This document shows positions 58,122 through 64,000 of a stretch of DNA of 64,000 nt, piece after piece; position 1 is the stretch's first letter, and each line of letters begins with the position of its first letter. This stretch comes from Microvirga flavescens (GTDB lineage Bacteria > Pseudomonadota > Alphaproteobacteria > Rhizobiales > Beijerinckiaceae). Under the pieces are notes generated by a model. The model was not told the origin of the DNA. It saw only the letters and a list, made by a program, of their open reading frames with translations, and did no database searches. The stretch covers positions 558,001 through 622,000 of the forward strand of contig NZ_QMKH01000001.1 in assembly GCF_003290125.1 (NCBI RefSeq), written 5' to 3'. A program made the translations under genes and the position numbers.

Positions 58122-59393
58122 TCAGCTTTTCAAGGCAAGGCTTCCGGCAATCTCTCCCGCTGCTCTCGCGCCTTCTTCCCACGCGCCGCCGACCGTGCCC
58201 CATTGCGCGCGGGAAAGGGCCTCGCCCGCAAACCAGAGCCTGCCGTCGACGGATGCCTTCAGAATGTCCCGGTTGCCCACGAGGCCCGGCGGCACCACCG
58301 CCCATGAGGCGCGCGACCACGGATCGTGCCGCCAGCGCGTGTCGGCACAGACGGTGAGATCCCGGATCGCGCGATGCCCGAAATGCTCGCCGAGCACCGC
58401 GCGCACGAGCCGCGCCGGGGCATCCGTATCGCGCCCATCGAGCGCCGCCGCATAAGGCTGGTCGAGCTCGAAGAAATGGAACGGGGTGTTGTCGATTGCC
58501 GTCAAAAGTCCCGGCGGCTCGCGGCGGCCTCCGCTCAGGCGGGCGAGCCTGTCCGCCCCGCGAAAAGGCGCGCTCGGCCAATGCAGCACCACATGCTCGT
58601 AAACGCCTTGTGTGAAGCCGTGGATCGCGGCCTCGTGCGTTGCGGGAAGAGTGGGTGAGAAGCGGATTGCGCCCGTTTGCAGCACCGCCATCGGCACCGT
58701 GACGAGAACCGCTTTTGCCGAAAGCCTCGTGTTCGCCGTCGTGATGGAGACGCCCTGTTTCGAGAAGGCGATTTCCGTGACAGGGCTGTTCAATGCAACC
58801 GGCAGCCCCTCGGCGAGCCGCGCGATGTAAGCGCCGAGCCCGCCCGCGATGAAGAAGTTGTCCGCATAATCCATGTCGGGCACGTCATGCAGGCTCACCT
58901 CATCGAAAGGGCGGCCGGAGATGAGGCCGTGAATCGCTCGAACCTCCCGGCCGGCAGGCCCGAGCATTGGCAGCGCGCTGGCGGCGGGTCGGTCTTTCGG
59001 GTCTCGCGCTGCGAGGGTCAAGGCGCGTTCGGCAATGGCGAACGCTCGTCCGCTTTCGGCCCGCGCCGCGCGGCCCGCTTCCCGCCCGTGGATGAAGAGG
59101 TGCCTTTCCTGCGGCGCAAGGCGCAGGCGCTCCTTCCGTGCGCGGGCAAGCCGCACCAGCGGATTGATCGGCCCGTTGTGAAGCCAGTGCGCGCCGAGGT
59201 CGAGGGCATGGCCGCGGATTGCCGTCGTCACCGCCCGTCCGCCGATGCGGGAGCGTGCCTCCAGCATCGCGACCCGCGCGCCTGCCGCGATCAGGCGGCG
59301 GGCGGCGGCGATGCCGGCGGAGCCCGCTCCGACGATCACCACGTCCGGGTCGTGCGGCACCGGCGCAAGGGCGGGAACGGAAACAGGCAACAT
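58122..59393 (-). CDS. FAD-dependent amine oxidase-like enzyme
   Basis: 423 residues. FAD motif VVIVGAGSAGIAAARRL at 19-35 ending in Glu45 (MLEARSRIGGRAVTT), then FSKQGVSITT and, near the C-terminus, GRLWFAGEALSRAQWGTVGGAWEEG, as in monoamine/polyamine oxidases. The ATG at 59393 has GAGGGGAG nine bases upstream; ATGs at 59402 and 59432 lie in the same frame. Substrate unknown. Confidence 0.88.
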   Translation of the reverse strand: MLPVSVPALAPVPHDPDVVIVGAGSAGIAAARRLIAAGARVAMLEARSRIGGRAVTTAIRGHALDLGAHWLHNGPINPLVRLARARKERLRLAPQERHLFIHGREAGRAARAESGRAFAIAERALTLAARDPKDRPAASALPMLGPAGREVRAIHGLISGRPFDEVSLHDVPDMDYADNFFIAGGLGAYIARLAEGLPVALNSPVTEIAFSKQGVSITTANTRLSAKAVLVTVPMAVLQTGAIRFSPTLPATHEAAIHGFTQGVYEHVVLHWPSAPFRGADRLARLSGGRREPPGLLTAIDNTPFHFFELDQPYAAALDGRDTDAPARLVRAVLGEHFGHRAIRDLTVCADTRWRHDPWSRASWAVVPPGLVGNRDILKASVDGRLWFAGEALSRAQWGTVGGAWEEGARAAGEIAGSLALKS

Positions 59394-59476
59394 TATCGAC
59401 ATCTCCCCTCGCCTTGCGGGCTCACCGTTCATATGTAAAGTCCGCGCGATCTCAAAGGGGCCCTTTCGTTTTGAGG

Positions 59477-60211
59477 ATGGAGGATGGATTGCTGATTCAG
59501 GCGGCCTATGCGGCATGGCGGCAGGTGTTGTCGCCCGCGTTGCGGCGCATCTTGTGGAAGTCGCTGGCGCTGACCGCCGCGCTGCTCGCGCTGGTGTGGT
59601 TCGCACTCACGCGGTTCTTCAGTGCCTTTCTCGACGGCCACTCCTTGAGCGCTACCTATCCGATCCTCGACGGCCTCGCGTTCTTCCTCGCCGGCGCGGG
59701 GCTCTTCATCGCGCTTGCCTATCTGTTGCCATCCGTTTCGGCCATCGTCGCGGGCTACTTTCTCGACGATGTGGCGGAGGTGGTGGAGGGAAGCGATTTT
59801 CCCGTCGATCCGCCGGGGCAGGCGCTGCCGCTCGGGCGCGCCATTCTCTACGGCCTGCGCTTCGCCGGGCTCTCGCTTCTCGTCAATCTCGCGGCGCTGC
59901 TTCTGTTCTTCATCCCCGGCGTGAACATCGTCGTGTTCTTTGCCGCCAATGCCTATCTGCTGGGCCGGGAATATTTCGAGCTCGCGGCGGGGCGCTTCCA
60001 CTCCCTGCCGGAGGCCGCGCGCTTGCGCGTGGCCAATCGCGGTACGGTGTTTGCCGCGGGCGCGGTGATCGCGGGCCTCGTGATGGTGCCCGTCCTCAAC
60101 CTTTTAACGCCGCTCTTCGGCGTCGCGATGATGGTGCATGTGCACAAGCGCCTCGCTGCCGAGGCGCGCCTGAACGCACGCCCCGCGCCGTCGCGGATCG
60201 GAAACGGCTGA
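59477..60211 (+). CDS. EI24/CysZ-like membrane protein
   Basis: 244 residues with four to five hydrophobic helices: AAYAAWRQVLSPALRRILWKSLALT..., ...GYFLDDVAEVVEGSDFP..., then FFIPGVNIVVFFAANAYLLGREYFE and a C-terminal LNLLTPLFGVAMMVHVHK. EI24 proteins include CysZ, a sulfate permease. The start is either the ATG at 59477 or a TTG at 59489 with GGAGG five bases upstream. Divergent from the amine oxidase. Confidence 0.85.
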   Translation: MEDGLLIQAAYAAWRQVLSPALRRILWKSLALTAALLALVWFALTRFFSAFLDGHSLSATYPILDGLAFFLAGAGLFIALAYLLPSVSAIVAGYFLDDVAEVVEGSDFPVDPPGQALPLGRAILYGLRFAGLSLLVNLAALLLFFIPGVNIVVFFAANAYLLGREYFELAAGRFHSLPEAARLRVANRGTVFAAGAVIAGLVMVPVLNLLTPLFGVAMMVHVHKRLAAEARLNARPAPSRIGNG

Positions 60212-60220
60212 GGCGCTTTT

Positions 60221-61228
60221 TTAAGCCGCTGTATTGCGCTTGAGGTCGAACTGGCCGGTCTTGCGGAAGCGTACGAGATAAGCGGGCACGATCGCCTCGA
60301 TAGCGGTCGGCGAGATGCCGAGGCCCTGGAGGGTGCGCCCCTCGCTGATCGCAGCCTCCGAGACCACGTTGTCGCGCTCGAGAAGGATCGCCTGATCGCG
60401 GGTCATCACCAGTTCATCGGGCATCAGGCCGAGGGTCAGCCTGTCGAGGAAGCCCAGGATGCTGCCCTGCAGCCGCGCGATGGCGTTCGGCAGGGGCAGG
60501 ATCAGGCGGGAGCGCTCGGTGACGTCGAGAACATATTGCACGAGCTGGCGGAAGGTCCGCTTCTCCGGCCCGCCGAACTCGTAGATCTTGCCTCCCGGCA
60601 CCGCACCATCCACCGCCTTGGCGATGGCCTCGGCGACATCGCCCACATAGACCGGCTGAAGGGTGGTGTCCGCGCCCGCAAGCGGCAGCACGGGCAGCGC
60701 TCGGGCAAGAGCCGCGAACCGGTTGAAGAAGCTGTCGCCCGGTCCGAACATCAGCGAGGGCCGCACGATCACGGCGTCGGGCCGCAGGGCGAGGAGGCCC
60801 TTCTCGCCCTCGGCCTTGGAGCGGGCGTAAGCCGATTCGGACTTTTCATCGGCCCCGATGGCCGAGATGTGAATGATTCGGGTCTCACGGCCGACGGCGC
60901 TCGCGATGCGGGCCGGCCCTTGAGCCTGCAGGATGTCGAAGCCCTGGCGGCCGCTCTCCTGCAGGATGCCGACGAGGTTAACGACCACGTCCGCGTTCTT
61001 CACGGCGGTGGCGATGGAGGCGGGATCGCGCAGGTTTGCCTGCACGGCCTGAATCTGGCCGACGGTGCCGAGCGGCTGGAGGAAATTCGCAAGATCAGGC
61101 CGGCGCACCGCCACCCTCACACGGTACCCGCGCTTGGCGAGCGCCTGCACGACGTGACGGCCAAGAAAGCCCGAGCCGCCGAAAACCGTAACGAGCTGCT
61201 GGGCGGGCGTGCGAATGGCGCCGATCAT
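60221..61228 (-). CDS. NDUFA9-like NAD(P)-binding protein
   Basis: 335 residues of the extended SDR fold. VTVFGGSGFLGRHVV at 13-27 binds NAD(P); NLVGILQESG, HISAIGADEKSESAYARSK and YVGDVAEAI are the landmarks of the complex I NDUFA9 subunit family. The ATG at 61228 has AGGAGG seven bases upstream. Associated with complex I or ubiquinone biosynthesis in other Alphaproteobacteria; no nuo genes adjoin here. Confidence 0.88.
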   Translation of the reverse strand: MIGAIRTPAQQLVTVFGGSGFLGRHVVQALAKRGYRVRVAVRRPDLANFLQPLGTVGQIQAVQANLRDPASIATAVKNADVVVNLVGILQESGRQGFDILQAQGPARIASAVGRETRIIHISAIGADEKSESAYARSKAEGEKGLLALRPDAVIVRPSLMFGPGDSFFNRFAALARALPVLPLAGADTTLQPVYVGDVAEAIAKAVDGAVPGGKIYEFGGPEKRTFRQLVQYVLDVTERSRLILPLPNAIARLQGSILGFLDRLTLGLMPDELVMTRDQAILLERDNVVSEAAISEGRTLQGLGISPTAIEAIVPAYLVRFRKTGQFDLKRNTAA

Positions 61229-61418
61229 GAAAAAGCCTCCTGCGGGCTTAAGAGTTGGCATGGCCTTTTTAAGACCCTTCCCGGACCATGCTCCAAAACC
61301 CATGCTCCAGGACGTCTGATTCCGGCAAAAGCCGAATTTTCAAACGTCTCTAGTCAAACGTCCGGCCCCTGTGAAGGGGTCAAGCGCGGCCGAATGCAAG
61401 AACGCGCATTTTCACCGA

Positions 61419-61447
61419 TTGACGAGAAGCCCCGCTCGCCGTAAACG
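61419..61447 (+). promoter_or_regulatory. Weak candidate promoter of tRNA-Leu
   Basis: TTGACG and TAAACG are spaced by 17 bases, 22 bases before the tRNA. The -10 is poor, so this is tentative. Confidence 0.35.
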
Positions 61448-61468
61448 GATGCCCTTGCCGCAAGGCAT

Positions 61469-61553
61469 GCCCAGGTGGCGGAATTGGTAGACGCACTGCT
61501 TTCAGGTAGCAGCGGGTAACACCGTGGAGGTTCGAGTCCTCTCCTGGGCACCA
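61469..61553 (+). tRNA. tRNA-Leu (CAG anticodon)
   Basis: 85 bases with the encoded CCA end. The acceptor stem GCCCAGG/CCTGGGC, anticodon stem CTGCT/AGCAG with the loop TTCAGGT (anticodon CAG at 34-36), and a long variable arm (CGGGTAACACCGTG) mark it as class II leucine. The T-loop TTCGAGT is present. Confidence 0.95.
61530..61553 (+). mobile_element. Probable attL: 3' end of tRNA-Leu used by the integrase
   Basis: The 3' part of the tRNA (from GTTCGAGTCC to ACCA) is the usual crossover site of tyrosine integrases of this type, and the integrase gene begins within 90 bases. The other end would show a direct repeat of this part of the tRNA, which is not inside the window, so the exact core is inferred. 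Confidence 0.6.
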
Positions 61554-61616
61554 TCAACCCTCTAAGTGGTTGATCCGCAAACGAATCCAGGTAAATCAAG
61601 GCTTCAGACTGCCCGA

Positions 61617-61642
61617 GTGGTACAAACGGGTGGTACAAATGG
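61617..61642 (+). repeat. Tandem 13-bp repeats at the integrase start
   Basis: GTGGTACAAACGG and GTGGTACAAATGG adjoin, with 12 of 13 positions equal; the integrase ATG begins in the second. Such direct repeats next to attL often are arm-type binding sites of the integrase, which would then repress its own gene. Confidence 0.6.
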
Positions 61643-63177
61643 CCCTTTCGATGTCGCGTCCCTGGAAACATCCCAAGACCGGAATCTACTGGCTTCGCAG
61701 AGGCGTCCCGGACGACCTCCGGCCTATCGTCGGCAAGCGCGAGATCAAGCTCAGCCTCAAGACCAAAGACCCTGAAACGGCGAAACGAGAGCACGTCAAG
61801 GCTCTGACCGATTTGGACGCGCAATGGGAAAACCTGCGCGCCGGTCCCAGGACCACTTCCGAGCGGGAGGCCCATGAGCTTGCCCAGGCGGTTCACGATA
61901 GTTGGCTTGCAGCCCACCGGGACAACCCGAGCCAGCAGACCGCCTGGAACACCGACATCGGCGACGATCTCTGGAAATCCTCATCGTTCGATCTCAACAC
62001 ACCGCTCGAAGTGCGTCTGATGGGCGACCCTGCGCTCAATCAGCACCGCGCCCACGAGTTTCTGTGCCGCGAAGAAGCCAAGACTCTTGCTCAAGCAAAA
62101 GGCCTGATTCTGGATGAGGAGAGCCACGAGCGACTGGCGAAGGCCATCGGTGCGGCTATCCAGCGAGCCTGCCTCAAGCTCGCTCAGTTCGCCAAGGGCG
62201 ACTATGGGCAGGATGCTTTCGTTCCCGCATCGAACGCACCGATCATCGTTCCCTCAGCATCGCCACGTGCCGCTCAGAAGCCCGTCAGCTTCGATGATCT
62301 CGTTAAGGGCTGGTCAGCCGAGAAGCGCCCTGCCGAAAAGACCGTCTATGAGTGGAAGCGGGTGCTCAAGGAGCTGAAGGCGTTCCTCAAGCACGATGAC
62401 GCCGCCCAGATCACCGCTCAGGATCTGGTGAGCTGGAAGAACACCCTCATCGCGGCGAACCTCCGGCCCAAGACGATCCGGGACGCGAAGCTCGCGCCCG
62501 TGCGCGCCATCCTCCGCTGGGCCGTCGATAACCACCACCTCAAGGAAAACCCCGCCGAGCGGATCGTCATCGACGTGAAGACGAAGGCCGGCGAGCGCAA
62601 ACGCAGCTACCAGGATGAGGAAGCCAAGATCGTCCTGAAAGCTGCCCAGGCCGAAACCAATCCGGTTCGCCGCTGGGTGCCGTGGCTCTGCGCCTATTCG
62701 GGAGCCCGCGTTTCGGAAATCTGCCAGCTCCGTGCCGAGGACATCGTGAAGGCCGAGGGCATCAACTGCATGAAGATCGACCCGGACGCAGGATCGCTCA
62801 AGACCCTCAGTTCCGAACGCATCGTTCCGCTCCACCCGGCCATCATCGAGAGCGGCTTCCTCGATTACGTCCGCACGATCAAATCCGGCCCTCTCTTCCC
62901 GAAGCTGAACCCGGACAAGTTCGGCAAGCGAGGAGGTAACGGCACGAAAGTCATCGGTCGTTGGGTCCGATCCCTCGACTTGAAAGACACCCGGATCTCG
63001 CCCAACCATTCCTGGCGCCACCGATTCAAGACCATGGGCCGCAGGCATGGCCTTGCTCCCGACATCGTGGATGCGCTCGTCGGGCACCAGCGGAGGACCG
63101 TGGGCGACGGATACGGGGAGTTTCCGGTTGAGGCGCTGCTGAGGGAGCTTAAGAAGATTCCGAAACTTGGTCTTTAG
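61639..63177 (+). CDS. Tyrosine recombinase/integrase with DUF6538-type N-terminus
   Basis: 512 residues. The N-terminus MALSMSRPWKHPKTGIYWLRRGVPDDLRP is the small AP2/arm-binding-like domain of this integrase group; a core-binding domain follows (about 220-310), then the catalytic domain with Arg357 (SGARVSE), Lys388, His457-x-x-Arg460 (HSWRHR), His483 and the nucleophile Tyr492 (GDGYG). All active-site residues are intact, so the element may be mobile. Start at 61639; an upstream TTG at 61570 is doubtful. Confidence 0.92.
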   Translation: MALSMSRPWKHPKTGIYWLRRGVPDDLRPIVGKREIKLSLKTKDPETAKREHVKALTDLDAQWENLRAGPRTTSEREAHELAQAVHDSWLAAHRDNPSQQTAWNTDIGDDLWKSSSFDLNTPLEVRLMGDPALNQHRAHEFLCREEAKTLAQAKGLILDEESHERLAKAIGAAIQRACLKLAQFAKGDYGQDAFVPASNAPIIVPSASPRAAQKPVSFDDLVKGWSAEKRPAEKTVYEWKRVLKELKAFLKHDDAAQITAQDLVSWKNTLIAANLRPKTIRDAKLAPVRAILRWAVDNHHLKENPAERIVIDVKTKAGERKRSYQDEEAKIVLKAAQAETNPVRRWVPWLCAYSGARVSEICQLRAEDIVKAEGINCMKIDPDAGSLKTLSSERIVPLHPAIIESGFLDYVRTIKSGPLFPKLNPDKFGKRGGNGTKVIGRWVRSLDLKDTRISPNHSWRHRFKTMGRRHGLAPDIVDALVGHQRRTVGDGYGEFPVEALLRELKKIPKLGL

Positions 63178-63196
63178 CTAGAACTTGAGGATCTCC

Positions 63197-63526
63197 TCAT
63201 CGGCTTTTGCAACGTGTGATCTCCACCTCTAAAGATGGCCGGATGCGATAGTAGCAAGGGCTGTTCCTGAAACGCTCCTCGGGTGCATGTTGCAGCTGTT
63301 TCGCGAAGCTATCCGACACGTTTACGCCCTCTAACTCAGTCTCGATCTGAGCGGCCTCCGCTAATGCGGCTTTGCATGTTTTTGCAGACAGGCCGGTCGG
63401 GCATTGAGGACGAGCCTCGGCTGTCTCGATCCCAACGAAAGCGGGCATTATCAGAGGAATGACATAGAGCAACGGTGCCCTGCCGTTCTGCCCCGACTGG
63501 TGATGAGGGAGTGTGCGTAGATTCAT
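63197..63526 (-). CDS. Unknown small exported protein of the element
   Basis: 109 residues. Hydrophobic segment APLLYVIPLIMPAFVGI then TAEA, a probable signal peptide (cleavage near 38), and four cysteines (42, 51, 91, 106), which could pair in the periplasm. No family recognised. Its ATG overlaps the stop of the DUF2958 gene (ATGA), with GGAAGG eight bases upstream, so it is translated from the same mRNA. Confidence 0.6.
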   Translation of the reverse strand: MNLRTLPHHQSGQNGRAPLLYVIPLIMPAFVGIETAEARPQCPTGLSAKTCKAALAEAAQIETELEGVNVSDSFAKQLQHAPEERFRNSPCYYRIRPSLEVEITRCKSR

Positions 63527-63870
63527 GCCATGATCCTTCCATGGGCTCTTGCTTCATCCGCATAGGCAGAAAGTGTTTTCACTGCTTGCCATGATCTATC
63601 CCGCTCGACACCAGCCCTCAGTGTATGGCGGAGTCCTTCCAACTCCGAGATGGACACGTAGCCCAACTCAGGACAGCCGAGGCCCAAGTCGCACAGGCCA
63701 AAGGCCCGGCCCTGGTCTGATGGATTAAGCTCGCTCAGCAGCCAGATAGCCCCTGCACTTGGAGTGAAGAGCTTCACCACCGGCTTTGGATCGAATCCTT
63801 CGTCCTTCGAGGACTTCTCACCATTGGCGAGAAGTCTCAGTCTTTGTGTAGCCGTGAAGAGGCTTGTCAT
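63523..63870 (-). CDS. DUF2958 protein of mobile elements
   Basis: 115 residues. PKPVVKLFTPSAGAIWLLSELNP and GLCDLGLGCPELGYVSISELEGLR match DUF2958, which occurs mostly on conjugative plasmids and integrative elements; its function is unknown. The ATG at 63870 overlaps the stop of a truncated upstream gene (ATGA); the upstream in-frame start at 63933 would run through that gene. Confidence 0.82.
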   Translation of the reverse strand: MTSLFTATQRLRLLANGEKSSKDEGFDPKPVVKLFTPSAGAIWLLSELNPSDQGRAFGLCDLGLGCPELGYVSISELEGLRHTLRAGVERDRSWQAVKTLSAYADEARAHGRIMA

Positions 63871-63998
63871 GAGGCTCGTGCCTCCGATACCGCTTGCTTT
63901 CGCTTCCGGCGGAGTGCGGTCGGCCTTTGCCAAAGCCGACTCTGGGCAACGAGTTCAGATTTCACTTCCTGGTCCACGCGGTGCCAGTCGCAGTAGCG
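63867..63998 (-). CDS. C-terminal end of an unknown gene, cut by the window edge
   Basis: 43 residues remain (RYCDWHRVDQEVKSELVAQ ... SEARAS), basic and helical; the frame is open to the window edge and its TGA overlaps the DUF2958 ATG. The coupling supports a real gene. Family not recognised. Confidence 0.5.
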   Translation of the reverse strand, partial: RYCDWHRVDQEVKSELVAQSRLWQRPTALRRKRKQAVSEARAS

Positions 63999-64000
63999 CT

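Larger units (their letters stand above)
61554..64000. mobile_element. Left end of an integrative element
   Basis: From the tRNA to the window edge all genes are of element type: a tyrosine integrase, DUF2958, and short unknown genes coupled on the minus strand. The repeat families of the chromosome are absent here. Length beyond 64000 and type (ICE, prophage or island) cannot be seen. Confidence 0.7.

Noticed and set aside
61354-61917. 187-codon minus-strand frame
   Set aside because: Antisense to tRNA-Leu and the integrase; an artefact.

Overview
The window is GC-rich chromosome of an alphaproteobacterium of the order Hyphomicrobiales (Rhizobiales). The evidence is the gene order hisB-DUF2628-hisH-hisA-hisF-hisE-coaA, the block metK-praR-lnt-CBS protein-ybeY-phoH-miaB next to plsC-fur-rimI-tsaB, the irr/fabA-fabB-fabI locus, and several short palindromic repeat families in almost every longer intergenic gap. 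A Microvirga/Methylobacterium-like genus is my guess, not shown by the sequence.

Layout. 0.1-9.7 kb: PfkB sugar/nucleoside kinase, a divergent SDR/HxlR pair, the histidine operon with coaA, then hslVU. 9.9-14.4 kb: two secreted BA14K-type proteins, a RidA protein, an eight-cysteine exported protein, mbfA behind an Irr box, and a flavin-binding protein. 14.5-26 kb: translation and RNA block (pnp, rpsO, truB, rbfA, infB, rnpM/ylxR, nusA, rimP), all on the minus strand, with strong terminators next to rimP and between infB and rbfA. 26-36 kb: an RTX M10 metalloprotease, then trmB, metK, praR, lnt, a CBS-domain protein, ybeY, phoH and miaB. 36-42.4 kb: an unknown exported protein, an FMN riboswitch with ribH2, plsC, fur, rimI, tsaB, a RutE-like nitroreductase, nfuA behind a second Irr-box-like site, and usp. 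42.4-49.7 kb: trpS, murJ, a DsbA-like protein, fabI-fabB-fabA and irr. 49.7-61.2 kb: accessory genes (EamA and LysE exporters, arylsulfatase, DUF3096, SH3 protein, a dehydrogenase/ATP-grasp pair, exported HAD phosphatase, amine oxidase, EI24 protein, NDUFA9-like protein). 61.5-64 kb: tRNA-Leu(CAG), followed directly by a tyrosine integrase and a coupled minus-strand gene set with DUF2958. This is the left end of an integrative element that continues past the window.

Themes. Iron: irr, fur, and two inverted repeats of the Irr-box type in front of mbfA (iron export/storage) and nfuA (Fe-S delivery). Repeats: at least five short palindromic families, one with two 103-bp copies about 97% identical lying 15.5 kb apart in opposite orientation. 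Least explained parts: the GTGA-coupled 2-hydroxyacid dehydrogenase/ATP-grasp ligase pair and the coupled unknown genes inside the tRNA-Leu element. I found no defence locus, CRISPR array or secondary-metabolite cluster inside the window.
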